A DNA stretch of 64,000 bases. It comes from Bacteroidales bacterium. Its GTDB lineage: Bacteria; Bacteroidota; Bacteroidia; Bacteroidales; WCHB1-69. The stretch lies in assembly GCA_016285145.1 (NCBI GenBank), contig JAEEQE010000006.1, positions 1 to 64,000 of the forward strand. The letters are read 5' to 3'. Every line of letters begins with the position of its first letter. Position 1 is the first letter of the stretch. Below, piece after piece: positions 1-9,363 of the stretch. A program made the translations under genes and the position numbers. A model generated the notes under the pieces. It saw only the letters and a program-made list of their open reading frames with translations, was not told the origin of the DNA and made no database searches.

Positions 1-420
<420 letters not shown>

Positions 421-428
421 TCAGCGAC

Positions 429-902
429 TTATTCCTGGCCTTGGTACGAATTCCACTTTTTTACGAATTTCTTCAGCGATTCACTCCAGTCTTTCTGAAA
501 AAAAGTGGGATCTATTGGCAGCGTGTTCCCCCAATCTCTGCTATAGACAACCTGAGCATATTCTGGTATAAAACTGGAACGCAAATCAAACAATTGCATT
601 GTGTATTTCTTCCCATTCGGAAAAGAAAAAACCAAATAAGTTCTAGTAAAGAATCTATAGCCACTTTCGTAGGCTTGATAAATACAATCCATATCCTTGA
701 ACGTGATGGAATCTTCCGTCAACAGAATATCCTCATATTGGAATTGGCAGATTGTATCTAACCTAATACAATTAACGCACTTGTTTTTGACAAGCATAGC
801 GGAAGGCAGTTTTTGCCGTTTTTGCGCAGACACAACGAGAACCATCGCGCAAAAGACGATGATCAACACCACCGACAGCAATATGTTCCGATTTTGTATC
901 AT
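429..902 (-). CDS. Hypothetical membrane-anchored protein, 157 aa
   Basis: I do not recognise this family. The chosen start gives MIQNRNILLSVVLIIVFCAM, so residues 6-25 form a single hydrophobic segment that could be an uncleaved anchor or a signal peptide. The rest is a soluble domain of about 130 residues with an early CVNC motif (CxxC) and further Cys residues, rich in aromatic residues. The longer in-frame ATG at 920 lies inside the putative promoter (910-917), so the start at 902 is preferred. The gene is more AT-rich than its neighbours. It is divergent from ftcD and no operon partner is visible. It is probably exported, facing the periplasm; function unknown. Confidence 0.6.
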   Translation of the reverse strand: MIQNRNILLSVVLIIVFCAMVLVVSAQKRQKLPSAMLVKNKCVNCIRLDTICQFQYEDILLTEDSITFKDMDCIYQAYESGYRFFTRTYLVFSFPNGKKYTMQLFDLRSSFIPEYAQVVYSRDWGNTLPIDPTFFQKDWSESLKKFVKKWNSYQGQE

Positions 903-909
903 TATGGCG

Positions 910-917
910 CGAAGATA
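910..917 (-). promoter_or_regulatory. Promoter -7 element for the 157-aa unknown
   Basis: The minus strand reads TATCTTCG, one base off the TAnnTTTG consensus. It ends only seven bases before the ATG at 902, so the transcript would be nearly leaderless. Confidence 0.45.
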
Positions 918-988
918 CACTTTTTTCGACGATGCTTCACTATTTTTCGCAAGGTGAAATCATTTCTTCCGAGTAGCCTATTTTTTTC

Positions 989-996
989 TATCTTTG
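989..996 (+). promoter_or_regulatory. Promoter -7 element for ftcD
   Basis: TATCTTTG followed by CATCG is a full match to the Bacteroidota -7 element, about 50 bases before the ftcD ATG. Confidence 0.65.
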
Positions 997-1046
997 CATC
1001 GTTAAAATGATATTATCAAATTATTATTAATCAACATATTATAAAA

Positions 1047-2744
1047 ATGAAACAGTTAATCGAATGTGTTCCTAACTTTAGTGAAGGCAGAAATCAAGAC
1101 ATCATCAACCAAGTGGCTGACGTAATCCGCCAGGCCGAGGGCGTCACGCTGTTGGATGTGGATCCGGGCGCGACGACCAACCGCACCGTGGTCACCTTTG
1201 TCGGCACGCCCGACGCAGTGGTGGATGCCGCTTTTGCCCTTATTGCAAAATGCAAAGAGCTGATAGACATGCGCTATCATCATGGTGACCATCCCCGTTT
1301 CGGCGCCACGGATGTGTGTCCGTTTGTGCCAGTGGCCAACATCACCATGGAGGAAACGGCCGAGTATGCCCGCAAGTTAGCCAAGAAGGTGGGTGAGGAG
1401 TTGCAGATTCCGGTTTACTGTTACGAGAATGCCGCCTTTGAGGAGAAACGCCGCAACTTAGCTAACTGCCGACAGGGCGAATATGAGGCCCTGAAAGAAC
1501 GCATCACCACCAAGGAGTGGAAGCCCGACTTCGGTCCCAACAAGTTCACGGAGAGCGTGGCCAAGAGCGGTGCCACCGCCATCGGTGCCCGCGACTTCCT
1601 CATCGCCGTCAACTACAACCTCAACACCACCTCCACACGTCGCGCCAACGCCATTGCGTTCGACGTGCGCGAGAAGGGCCGCCCGAAGAGAGAGGGCAAT
1701 CCTATCACCGGCAAGAAAGTGCTGGACGAGAAGGGCAACCCGGTCATGCTCCCGGGCACGCTCAAGGGCACGAAGGCCATCGGCTGGTACATCGCCGAAT
1801 ATGGTATCGCACAGGTTTCCATGAACATCACCAACACGAATGTGACCCCGCTGCACATCGCCTTTGACGAGGTGTGCGACAAGGCCGCCAAGCGCGGCGT
1901 GCGTGTCACAGGTGCGGAAATCGTGGGCCTGGTGCCCAAGAAAACCCTCATCGATGCCGCCGACTACTATTTAGCCAAACAGCACCGCTCGTTGGGTATC
2001 GATGAGAAAGAGAAGGTGAAAATCGCCATCAAATCCATGGGCTTGGATGACCTGAAACCCTTCAATGCCGACGAGAAGGTGATTGAGTATTTGCTTGAAA
2101 AAGAAGATACTACCCCGAAGCTGGTGGATATGACCTGCACGGGATTCGCCAACGAAACGGCCTCCGAGAGTCCTGCCCCCGGCGGCGGCTCCATCTCCGC
2201 CTACATGGGCTCCCTCGGTGCCGCCCTCGGCACGATGGTCGCCAACCTCTCCTCCCACAAACCCGGCTGGGATGCCAAATGGGAGTTCTATTCCCAATGG
2301 GCACAGAAGGGACAAGCGTTGAAAGACACGCTGCTGGCCCTCGTGGACGAGGACACCAACGCCTTCAATGTGATCATGAACGCCTTTGGAATGCCGAAGG
2401 GCACGCCAGAGGAGAAGGAAGCCCGTTCGCAGGCCATCCAGGACGCCACCAAATACGCCACCGAAGTGCCGATGCGCACCATCGAGACCTCCTTCAAGGT
2501 GTTCGAAATCTGCGAGGCGATGATCAAGAAGGGCAACCCGGCCAGCGTGTCCGACGCGGGCGTGGGCGTGCTCTGTGCACGTGCAGCTGTCCACGGCGCC
2601 TACCTCAACGTCAAAATCAACGCCTCCTCGCTGAAAGACAAGGAGTGGGCCGAGATGATGATCACCAAGGCGCACGACTACGTGATGAAAGCCGACCGCA
2701 TCGAAAAGAGACTGATGAGGTTGACGGAGAAGGTGATCGGGTAG
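1047..2744 (+). CDS. ftcD: Bifunctional glutamate formimidoyltransferase / formimidotetrahydrofolate cyclodeaminase
   Basis: The 565-residue fused enzyme moves the formimino group from formiminoglutamate (a histidine breakdown product) to tetrahydrofolate, then deaminates it to 5,10-methenyl-tetrahydrofolate and ammonia. The transferase part spans about residues 1-330. It contains DHPRFGATD, in which His82 falls exactly at the catalytic histidine position known from the mammalian enzyme. The cyclodeaminase part spans about 360-560 and contains the glycine-rich SPAPGGGSISAYMGSLGAAL motif. The full fusion length matches the animal and Bacteroidota forms. No other hut genes are in the window. 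The gene stands alone behind its own promoter. Confidence 0.95.
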   Translation: MKQLIECVPNFSEGRNQDIINQVADVIRQAEGVTLLDVDPGATTNRTVVTFVGTPDAVVDAAFALIAKCKELIDMRYHHGDHPRFGATDVCPFVPVANITMEETAEYARKLAKKVGEELQIPVYCYENAAFEEKRRNLANCRQGEYEALKERITTKEWKPDFGPNKFTESVAKSGATAIGARDFLIAVNYNLNTTSTRRANAIAFDVREKGRPKREGNPITGKKVLDEKGNPVMLPGTLKGTKAIGWYIAEYGIAQVSMNITNTNVTPLHIAFDEVCDKAAKRGVRVTGAEIVGLVPKKTLIDAADYYLAKQHRSLGIDEKEKVKIAIKSMGLDDLKPFNADEKVIEYLLEKEDTTPKLVDMTCTGFANETASESPAPGGGSISAYMGSLGAALGTMVANLSSHKPGWDAKWEFYSQWAQKGQALKDTLLALVDEDTNAFNVIMNAFGMPKGTPEEKEARSQAIQDATKYATEVPMRTIETSFKVFEICEAMIKKGNPASVSDAGVGVLCARAAVHGAYLNVKINASSLKDKEWAEMMITKAHDYVMKADRIEKRLMRLTEKVIG

Positions 2745-2783
2745 TTACGATTTACGATTTGCGGTTGAACCGATAATACAGGG

Positions 2784-2832
2784 AATGCCGTTGTGGAAAC
2801 GTGCTGTAGCGCGGGCTCACAGCGGCATTTTT
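2784..2832 (+). terminator. Likely terminator of ftcD
   Basis: AATGCCGTTGTG pairs with CACAGCGGCATT (one G-T wobble) across a loop of about 25 bases and is followed by a short T-rich stretch. The long loop makes this only moderately convincing. Confidence 0.4.
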
Positions 2833-2858
2833 GTTTGCTTTGTGTTTAGAAATTTTTG

Positions 2859-2866
2859 TATTTTCG
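2859..2866 (+). promoter_or_regulatory. Promoter -7 element for the toxin-antitoxin pair
   Basis: TATTTTCG followed by CGGAC, one base off the consensus, 24 bases before the ATG at 2891. An in-frame ATG at 2831 lies upstream of this element and is therefore unlikely to be the start. Confidence 0.5.
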
Positions 2867-2890
2867 CGGACTTATTTTAAAATCATTCTT

Positions 2891-3106
2891 ATGAAAAAGA
2901 AACCATATCAAACAAAAGAAGACACAGAGACTCGCGTAGAAGAAGCGGCTGTTGCTTACGGTCAGCAAATCGTTAATGTAAATGATAATGTTTCAGCAGA
3001 ATGTATATCCTTTGATGCTGCAACTTGCAAGGCGAATCGAATGACCGTTTCGGAATATTTTGATAAAATCAGAACCGTTCTAAGAAAAAAGTATGAGAAC
3101 GTATAA
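2891..3106 (+). CDS. Putative antitoxin of a RelE/ParE module, 71 aa
   Basis: This short, charged protein starts MKKKPYQTKEDTETRVEEAA and ends in a basic segment. It directly precedes and overlaps the RelE/ParE-like toxin gene by 14 bases. That arrangement is typical of toxin-antitoxin operons in which the antitoxin is translated first and coupled to the toxin. I see no clear ribbon-helix-helix or helix-turn-helix motif. The middle segment (SFDAATCKANRMTVSEYFDK) looks like a helical toxin-binding region. Expected role: neutralise the toxin and perhaps repress the operon. The family assignment comes from context, not from a recognised domain. Confidence 0.6.
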   Translation: MKKKPYQTKEDTETRVEEAAVAYGQQIVNVNDNVSAECISFDAATCKANRMTVSEYFDKIRTVLRKKYENV

Positions 3107-3401
3107 AGTTGAAGTAGATCCATCAGCTATAGCCGATATAGAAGAACTTACATCTTGGCTACGAGCAAGAATGGCACTTGAAAGTGCAGAGAAATATTTG
3201 GATGCCATGTTTAATGAAGTATTATCGCTCTCTGTTTTTGCTGGTTTTTACAAACCGAGCCAATACGCTGACATTCGTCGCTATCACCCAAAAGCATGTC
3301 GTATGGCGTCCCATAATAAAAAATGGGTTTATATTTTTCATATTGAAGATGAAACAGTTGTTGTAGATCGTATAAGACCAGCACGGTTAATAACAAAATA
3401 A
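3093..3401 (+). CDS. RelE/ParE family toxin, 102 aa
   Basis: Length and pattern fit the RelE/ParE superfamily. There is an N-terminal strand (YKVEVDPSAIADIEEL), a helical hairpin with an arginine-rich segment, then DIRRYHPKACR and the closing strand pair WVYIFHIEDETVVVDRIRPA. Members act in the cytoplasm, either cutting mRNA in the ribosomal A site (RelE) or poisoning gyrase (ParE). The sequence alone does not say which. The first codons overlap the antitoxin gene, implying translational coupling. The next gene begins 9 bases downstream but encodes an unrelated secreted protein. Confidence 0.75.
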   Translation: MRTYKVEVDPSAIADIEELTSWLRARMALESAEKYLDAMFNEVLSLSVFAGFYKPSQYADIRRYHPKACRMASHNKKWVYIFHIEDETVVVDRIRPARLITK

Positions 3402-3410
3402 CGGAGTTTC

Positions 3411-3968
3411 ATGAAACGCCTGTTTTACAGAATTTTCCTGTTGGTCATCCTTTGTCCAGTCAAGCTTCAGGCACAAGAGGGGCAGCCGTTGGATATGCTC
3501 ATTGCCAGCACCGCCGACGCGCTTGTTGATTCGATGTATTTGTTCAACCATATCAGAGCCAAAGACGTGAAATTCGGTCATTTATATGATACGGCAATGT
3601 ACATCCAAACGGGTAGCGGCTTTACCAATGAGACCGTTAAATATATGGCTCATAAACTTAACGCCGTTTCCACTGAAAAAACCAGCTTTGTGACGATTTA
3701 TACATACCAAAACGATAGTGATCAGATGTGGAAGGTATCGAAAAAAGTCAAGTTAGATAAGAAAATGAACATTTTAGGGAGCCCACACGTGGAATTTCTT
3801 CACGACACCGTTTCCGTTACAGTCGGTTCTCGCTATTTAAGTTGGGAAAAATTCCACGGAAGAATGCGTTGGTGTATTGCCGTAAGCGATTGGGTTAATT
3901 GCAAATACATCTATTCGAAAACCGAAGAACGGTGGGTGATGGTGGAAAGCGACTTCGGCGGGATATGA
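3411..3968 (+). CDS. Secreted hypothetical protein, 185 aa
   Basis: The N-terminus MKRLFYRIFLLVILCPVKLQ followed by AQEG reads as a signal peptide cleaved near residue 21. The mature part of about 165 residues has alternating polar and hydrophobic segments (DTAMYIQTGSGFTNETVKYM, TSFVTIYTYQN, DTVSVTVGSRYLSWEKFHG) that suggest a small beta-rich domain. I do not recognise the family. It lies 9 bases after the toxin gene and could be read through from that operon, but its function looks unrelated. It is followed by a promoter for the glycosyltransferase. Confidence 0.6.
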   Translation: MKRLFYRIFLLVILCPVKLQAQEGQPLDMLIASTADALVDSMYLFNHIRAKDVKFGHLYDTAMYIQTGSGFTNETVKYMAHKLNAVSTEKTSFVTIYTYQNDSDQMWKVSKKVKLDKKMNILGSPHVEFLHDTVSVTVGSRYLSWEKFHGRMRWCIAVSDWVNCKYIYSKTEERWVMVESDFGGI

Positions 3969-4008
3969 AACCCAACCCAGCTTCAATAACCCATAACCAT
4001 TAAAATTG

Positions 4009-4016
4009 TATCTTTG
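4009..4016 (+). promoter_or_regulatory. Promoter -7 element for the glycosyltransferase
   Basis: TATCTTTG followed by CACTC, 24 bases before the ATG at 4040; a full consensus match. Confidence 0.65.
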
Positions 4017-4039
4017 CACTCCGAAATAAACTTGCTGCA

Positions 4040-5203
4040 ATGAAGATACTCGTGGTACTTCCCCGCTTCCCGTATCCCCTTGAAAAGGGGGACAAGTTGC
4101 GCGCGTACCACCAGATTCGATGCTTGTCGGAAAAGCACGATATCATTTTGGCGGCGCTGCACGAAGACAAGGTTTCCGACGAGGCGCTGCAGCAAGTCCA
4201 GCCCTTCTGCCAGCGGATATATCTGCTTCACCAACCCAAGTGGCGGAGTTTCACAAACATCATCCGTTCTTTTTTCAACGGGACACCGTTGCAGTGCGGT
4301 TATTTCTATAGCAAGAAGAATCATCGTGAAATCAAACGCATTCTGCGCGAAGAGCAACCCGACCGTATCTATTGCCAACTCTTCCGTATGGCGGAGTACG
4401 TCAAGAATGTGCCCATCCAAAAGGTCATTGACTTCCAGGACGCTTTCTCAAAGGGGATGTGGCGCCGCTATGAGAACGCCAACCTCTTCCTGAAGCCCTT
4501 CTTCAAGATGGAATGGCGCAGGGTAAGTCGTTATGAGGAAGCGATTTTCGACAAGTTCGACGACCGCACCATCATCACGGAAGTGGACCGCAACCTCATC
4601 CCCCACCCTCGCCGCGACGAGATTGTGGTGGTGCCAAACGGGGTGGATTTCAACCAGTTCGCCTATCACGGCGAGACAAAATCGTATGATCTCATCTTCT
4701 CGGGCAACATGGGATATGCGCCCAATGTGGATGCCGCCGAATACCTTGCAAAAGAGATTATGCCTTCTTTGTGGCCAGAATTTCCCGACCTGCGTCTGGT
4801 ATTGTGCGGAGCCAATCCTGCTCCGAAAGTACGGGCGCTCCAAAGCGACCATGTGTTGGTGACGGGTTGGGTTGATTCCATGGCCGGATGGTATGCCCAA
4901 GCCAAGGTCTTCATCGCCCCGATGCGCATGGGCACGGGACTGCAGAACAAACTGCTGGAGGCCATGTCCATGCAACTGCCCTGCGTCACGTCACCACTGG
5001 CCGCCAAGCCCCTATCCGGCGCCGAGAGCGAAAACGCCATCCGCGTTTGCCATAACACTCGCGACTATGTAGAAACCATCCGCCAACTCCTCAAGGATAA
5101 TACTGAATACCAACATCTGGCCACCGCCGGCAACCGCTTCGTACATGAGCATTACGACTGGAAAAACGCCACCGACAAACTGCTCCAAATCATCACCCGA
5201 TAG
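4040..5203 (+). CDS. Glycosyltransferase family 1/4-like (GT-B fold), 387 aa
   Basis: The protein begins [20 protein letters not shown], the usual first Rossmann strand and glycine-rich loop of GT-B glycosyltransferases. It then has a PNGVDFNQF motif and a C-terminal donor-binding domain with [18 protein letters not shown] and [13 protein letters not shown] followed by SPLA. These are the hallmarks of glycosyl transferase group 1, with the E of KLLEAM in the expected donor-contact position. It would transfer a nucleotide-activated sugar onto a surface glycan or lipid carrier at the inner face of the membrane. The gene stands alone behind its promoter; acceptor and sugar cannot be deduced. Confidence 0.85.
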   Translation: MKILVVLPRFPYPLEKGDKLRAYHQIRCLSEKHDIILAALHEDKVSDEALQQVQPFCQRIYLLHQPKWRSFTNIIRSFFNGTPLQCGYFYSKKNHREIKRILREEQPDRIYCQLFRMAEYVKNVPIQKVIDFQDAFSKGMWRRYENANLFLKPFFKMEWRRVSRYEEAIFDKFDDRTIITEVDRNLIPHPRRDEIVVVPNGVDFNQFAYHGETKSYDLIFSGNMGYAPNVDAAEYLAKEIMPSLWPEFPDLRLVLCGANPAPKVRALQSDHVLVTGWVDSMAGWYAQAKVFIAPMRMGTGLQNKLLEAMSMQLPCVTSPLAAKPLSGAESENAIRVCHNTRDYVETIRQLLKDNTEYQHLATAGNRFVHEHYDWKNATDKLLQIITR

Positions 5204-5243
5204 CGGTTTTTCACACGTTTTACCGAGGAAATAAAAAAAAATG

Positions 5244-5251
5244 TACCTTTG
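5244..5251 (+). promoter_or_regulatory. Promoter -7 element for rho
   Basis: TACCTTTG followed by CACCATC. It gives an 80-90 base leader before the chosen rho start at 5341, long enough for the autoregulation known for rho in other bacteria (inference). Confidence 0.6.
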
Positions 5252-5340
5252 CACCATCTATTCCTAACCGCAGTTGCGCTTTCCTTTCTTTGCAACATAT
5301 TGTGGTTCAATCAGATAATCAAATCATTAAAAACTCATTC

Positions 5341-7197
5341 ATGTTAGATTCTACTGAAAAAAGACCTAAAAGGAGAAGAATTAACACGGCAAGCGATGTA
5401 TTAGTTGCCACTTCTAACGATAAGAAAAAAACGGTCAAAGTAAAGGTGACTGAGAAAAAACCGGTGGTCATCTTTAAGGAAAAGCCTGTGGCGGAATCCA
5501 TCCCGGCTCCAGAAACAGCCCGCCCGAACATTCCGGAAGAACCCATCATGTTCGCCAACCCTCTTCCGCTGACGGAAAAGCCCAAGCAGACGAGAAGGCG
5601 GAAAGTCAAGGAACCGGAAACGGCGGCTCCCGAAACGAAAGAGACGGGAAAAGCAGAGCCTGTCACCGAAGTTCAGGCTGAACCTGCATCGGCAGAAACA
5701 CCTTTGGCGGATGCCCAGCCCGAACAACCCGTCAAACGCAAACGCGGCCGACCGAGAAAGAACCCTTTGCCGGAAGAGGTCCAACAGGAGAAGCGTCCGG
5801 AACCGACAGCGGAAGAGAAACCCGTTGATACCCTGCAGGAAGATTACGCTTTCTTAGAAAAGTCGGTAGCGGAACAACCCGCATCCGAGCCCAAAGCGGA
5901 GGAGCAACAGAAGCCGTACGGCAAACGTTATTTTAAAAACAAAGACAGGGACAAGGACAAAGAAAATGCTCATCCGAAGAAGGAGTCCCAACCTGCACCC
6001 CAAACCGAACCGGTAGTGGAAAAGAGCGAAGGGGAACGAGTAAAAGAGGAACAGATGGCGTATGTGGCCAATTCGCAATACGATGGCACCGTCATGGCCG
6101 AAGGCGTGCTGGAAATCACCAGCGACAACTGCGGCTTCCTGCGTTCGTCGGACTATAACTACCTGACCTCCCCGGACGACATCTATGTCTCCATGTCACA
6201 AATCAAGTTGTTCGGCCTGAAGAATGGCGACACCGTGTATGGCGCCATCCGCCCGCCCAAGAGCGGCGAGAAATACTTCCCCCTGACGAAAGTGGAGAAA
6301 ATCAACGGGTGCAACCCCGAGGACATCCGCGACCGTATCCCGTTCGACTACCTCACGCCGATGTTCCCGGATGAGAAGATCAACATCACCGGCCATCCGG
6401 GATGCAATCTCTCCACCCGCGTCATCGACCTTTTCGCCCCGATCGGCAAAGGACAGCGCGGACTGATCGTAGCCCAACCCAAAACGGGTAAGACGGTGTT
6501 GCTGAAGGATGTGGCCAACGCCATCGCCTACAACCACCCTGAAATCTACCTGATTATCCTGTTGATTGACGAACGTCCCGAAGAGGTTACCGACATGCAA
6601 CGCAGCGTCAACGCGGAGGTGATCTCCTCCACGTTTGACGAGCCGGCGGAGCGGCACGTGAAGATCGCCAACATGGTGCTGGAGAAAGCCAAACGCATGG
6701 TGGAATGCGGCCACGATGTCTGCATCCTGCTCGACTCCATCACCCGTCTCGCACGCGCCTTCAACACGATGGCTCCGGCATCCGGCAAAGTGCTCTCCGG
6801 CGGCGTGGAGGCCAACGCGCTCCAAAAGCCAAAACGCTTCTTCGGTGCCGCCCGTAACGTGGAAAACGGCGGCTCCCTGACCATCATCTCCACCGCCCTG
6901 ATTGACACCGGCTCCCGTATGGACGAGGTGATCTTCGAGGAATTCAAGGGCACAGGTAACATGGAATTGCAACTCGACCGCCGCCTCTCCAACAAGCGCA
7001 TCTATCCGGCTGTTGACCTGGTGGCGTCCAGCACCCGTCGCGACGACCTGCTCCAAAAGCCCGAGACACTCCAGAAAGTGTGGATCCTGCGCAACCATCT
7101 GGCCGATATGACCACCATCGAAGCCATGACCTTCATCAAGGAGAACATGGAACACACCCGCAACAACGAAGAATTTCTCAATTCGATGAACGGTTAG
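5341..7197 (+). CDS. rho: Transcription termination factor Rho with long disordered N-terminal insert
   Basis: This is a hexameric RNA-dependent ATPase that releases transcripts. Chosen start [20 protein letters not shown] gives 618 residues, about 200 more than the E. coli protein. The excess is a Pro/Glu/Lys/Ala-rich, low-complexity region at roughly 20-240, including an AT-hook-like [11 protein letters not shown]. The canonical part follows. The RNA-binding cold-shock-like domain begins near residue 246 ([20 protein letters not shown]), the P-loop is AQPKTGKT near 380, and Walker B is [21 protein letters not shown] at 5290 extends the frame but is unlikely. Disordered Rho inserts are known in Bacteroides and have been tied to condensate formation. 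Three bases separate it from the next gene. Confidence 0.97.
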   Translation: MLDSTEKRPKRRRINTASDVLVATSNDKKKTVKVKVTEKKPVVIFKEKPVAESIPAPETARPNIPEEPIMFANPLPLTEKPKQTRRRKVKEPETAAPETKETGKAEPVTEVQAEPASAETPLADAQPEQPVKRKRGRPRKNPLPEEVQQEKRPEPTAEEKPVDTLQEDYAFLEKSVAEQPASEPKAEEQQKPYGKRYFKNKDRDKDKENAHPKKESQPAPQTEPVVEKSEGERVKEEQMAYVANSQYDGTVMAEGVLEITSDNCGFLRSSDYNYLTSPDDIYVSMSQIKLFGLKNGDTVYGAIRPPKSGEKYFPLTKVEKINGCNPEDIRDRIPFDYLTPMFPDEKINITGHPGCNLSTRVIDLFAPIGKGQRGLIVAQPKTGKTVLLKDVANAIAYNHPEIYLIILLIDERPEEVTDMQRSVNAEVISSTFDEPAERHVKIANMVLEKAKRMVECGHDVCILLDSITRLARAFNTMAPASGKVLSGGVEANALQKPKRFFGAARNVENGGSLTIISTALIDTGSRMDEVIFEEFKGTGNMELQLDRRLSNKRIYPAVDLVASSTRRDDLLQKPETLQKVWILRNHLADMTTIEAMTFIKENMEHTRNNEEFLNSMNG

Positions 7198-7200
7198 ACT

Positions 7201-8496
7201 ATGAGGCGCATGCGTTACCTTCTGCTATTACTGTTTTTTTGCTCCGGTTTTCTTTTTGTAGATTGCCATAACAAATTATCAGCCAACAAGTTCAAAAATG
7301 TTGAGTTGGCACATGTGCTGCCCGCCGACAGCCTTCCCCCCAGCGATCCGCTGCGGGATAAGATGGACACGCTGGAAAAGTTCGCCAACTTGGTGGGCGA
7401 GCGCCTCAACGGCACCTTCATCATCGCCCGCCACGACACCGTGTGGGTGGAGCGCGCCTACGGATACCGGGAACTTTTCAAGGATCCTACCGGTTATGGC
7501 GATGTGACCTACAACGACCTGGCCGCCCGCAAGCGCGAAGAATCGAACAAGATAACACTCTCCACGCTGTTTGACCTCGCATCGGTATCCAAACAGTTCA
7601 CGGCGGCGGCAGTGCTGAAGCTTTGTTCGGAGGAGAAACTGAACCTTACAGATTCACTCTATCACTTCTATCCGGATATACCTTATAAATATGTAACCAT
7701 CCGGCAACTGCTCACGCACACATCGGGCATACCCGAGTATTTCAATTTCGACTTTGGCGTTTACGACACAACGATGTTCATCACCAACGAACAGCTGATG
7801 AAGGTGTTGGCTGTGCAGAAATATCCGATCATGTTCCGCCGTGGGGCGCAATTCAAGTACGTGAACACAAACTATGCCATCCTGGCGGCAATCGTGGCCC
7901 AAGTGTCGGAGATGCCTTTTGAGGAGTATGTACGGGAAAACCTATGGAAGCCCGCCGGCATGAAAGACACCCGCTTCTTCACGGAGATTGTGGGCCTTTA
8001 TCCTTCAGAAAAAGAGACAGACTATCCCTTGGTTGAAAAGGGGCTGGAATATGTGGATGTGACTCCCATGGAGGAATACGCAGGAAAAGTGGCCCGCGGT
8101 CACTGGCGGAATGCTGCCCTGGCACCATACGACCGCCTGAACAGCATCCTCGGCGACAAGGGCGTCTATTCCAACGTGGAAGATATGGTGAAATGGACCA
8201 ACGCCTTCTATATCAATGCGGAAATACTGCCCCGCGAGTGGGTGGACAAGGCCATTAAATGCCAGAATATCCTTTCCAATGGGAAAACACCTGCCGAAAT
8301 GTACGGCTATGGCGTGCGCATGGAGGAAAAACCCGAACACGGCAAGGTTATCTATCATGGAGGTCTGTGGGACGGCTTCCACAACGTGTGGCTCTACCGC
8401 CCCTCCGACGGTCTGCAAATCATCTTCCTGAGCAACTACTACAACCGCGCCCATACGGGCCGCTGCGACCAACTGTTAGAAATCATTGACTTATAA
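7201..8496 (+). CDS. Class C beta-lactamase-family serine hydrolase, exported, 431 aa
   Basis: The N-terminus is a signal sequence, possibly a lipoprotein signal with Cys22 (FLFVDC, a weak lipobox). The catalytic pattern of the beta-lactamase/DD-peptidase superfamily is present. SxxK is S128-V-S-K131 in LASVSKQFTAAAV, YxN is YVN in FKYVNTNYAIL, and the third motif is HGG in VIYHGGLWDGFHN. Such proteins are peptidases or esterases acting in the periplasm; true beta-lactam hydrolysis is only one possibility. The gene starts 3 bases after the rho stop, so it is probably transcribed from the rho promoter, and the PHP gene follows after 5 bases. Confidence 0.88.
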   Translation: MRRMRYLLLLLFFCSGFLFVDCHNKLSANKFKNVELAHVLPADSLPPSDPLRDKMDTLEKFANLVGERLNGTFIIARHDTVWVERAYGYRELFKDPTGYGDVTYNDLAARKREESNKITLSTLFDLASVSKQFTAAAVLKLCSEEKLNLTDSLYHFYPDIPYKYVTIRQLLTHTSGIPEYFNFDFGVYDTTMFITNEQLMKVLAVQKYPIMFRRGAQFKYVNTNYAILAAIVAQVSEMPFEEYVRENLWKPAGMKDTRFFTEIVGLYPSEKETDYPLVEKGLEYVDVTPMEEYAGKVARGHWRNAALAPYDRLNSILGDKGVYSNVEDMVKWTNAFYINAEILPREWVDKAIKCQNILSNGKTPAEMYGYGVRMEEKPEHGKVIYHGGLWDGFHNVWLYRPSDGLQIIFLSNYYNRAHTGRCDQLLEIIDL

Positions 8497-8501
8497 CTAT
8501 A

Positions 8502-9338
8502 ATGACGCTACCGAAAGCTAATTATCACACTCACAGCCTCTATTGCGACGGGAAGGAACCGCTGGAAGCGTATGTAAGAGCGGCGGAAGAACGACAATTC
8601 ACGCAACTCGGCTTCTCGTCGCACGCGCCCGTCCCGTTTGAAAACGACTTCGGCATCACGCTGGACCAGATTCCAGCCTATTGCGCAGAGATCGACCGCC
8701 TGCAGCAGAATACCAACGTACAGCTTCTCAAATCGTTGGAGTGTGATTTCATTCCGGGTATGTCCACGCCGTTCCGCCAATTCAAGGAGCAATATCAGCT
8801 GGATTACATCATCGGCGGCGTGCATCTGGTGCGCCCGCCGCACCGCGAAGGCCTGTGGTTCATCGACGGTTCCAAACGCGAAATCTACGATGACGGCCTG
8901 CGTGACCTTTTCGACGGCGACGTGCGACGGGCCGTGACCACCTTTTGGGAACAGACCTTCGAAATGTTAGAGACCGAACAATTGGACGTGATTGCCCATT
9001 TTGACAAAATCAAGATGCATAACCAGCACCGTTTTTTCCAAGAGGATGAAAAATGGTATCGCATATTAGCCGACAAGGCATTACAACTAATTAAAAATCA
9101 TGATATTGTAATAGAAATCAACACCCGTGGCATCTATAAGAAACGCTGCGATGCCTTCTATCCTTCCACGGAACTGCTGACCAAAGCCTGCAAAATGGAT
9201 ATTCCCGTCATCATCAGCAGCGATGCCCACAAGTCCGATGAACTGGACCTGCTCTTCCCAGAGGCCGTGGCCGAACTGCAGCGTTGCGGATTCGGGCACC
9301 GGGTCTCGTTTGATCCTGTGAAAAAAAGATTTGTGTAA
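8502..9338 (+). CDS. PHP-domain phosphatase, histidinol-phosphatase type (HisK/HisJ family), 278 aa
   Basis: The start TLPKANYHTHSLYCDG shows the HxH metal pair (His9, His11) that opens PHP domains. GFSSHAP, GGVHLV, DVIAHFDKIK and the late SSDAHKSDEL supply the other expected metal ligands. The family hydrolyses histidinol phosphate to histidinol in histidine biosynthesis, with a trinuclear metal centre in the cytoplasm. No other his genes are nearby, so another phosphomonoester substrate is possible. It is the third gene of the rho cluster and is convergent with rlmH, with only 25 bases between them. Confidence 0.82.
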   Translation: MTLPKANYHTHSLYCDGKEPLEAYVRAAEERQFTQLGFSSHAPVPFENDFGITLDQIPAYCAEIDRLQQNTNVQLLKSLECDFIPGMSTPFRQFKEQYQLDYIIGGVHLVRPPHREGLWFIDGSKREIYDDGLRDLFDGDVRRAVTTFWEQTFEMLETEQLDVIAHFDKIKMHNQHRFFQEDEKWYRILADKALQLIKNHDIVIEINTRGIYKKRCDAFYPSTELLTKACKMDIPVIISSDAHKSDELDLLFPEAVAELQRCGFGHRVSFDPVKKRFV

Positions 9339-9363
9339 GGTTTTCCGAAAAGAGATTCCCGAT

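Noticed and set aside
2784..2832. Riboswitch upstream of the toxin-antitoxin pair
   Set aside because: The stem-loop precedes the -7 element of that operon, so it belongs to the end of ftcD.
5290..5340. TTG-started N-terminal extension of rho
   Set aside because: The added residues are not Rho-like and start close to the promoter; ATG at 5341 fits known Bacteroidota Rho starts.
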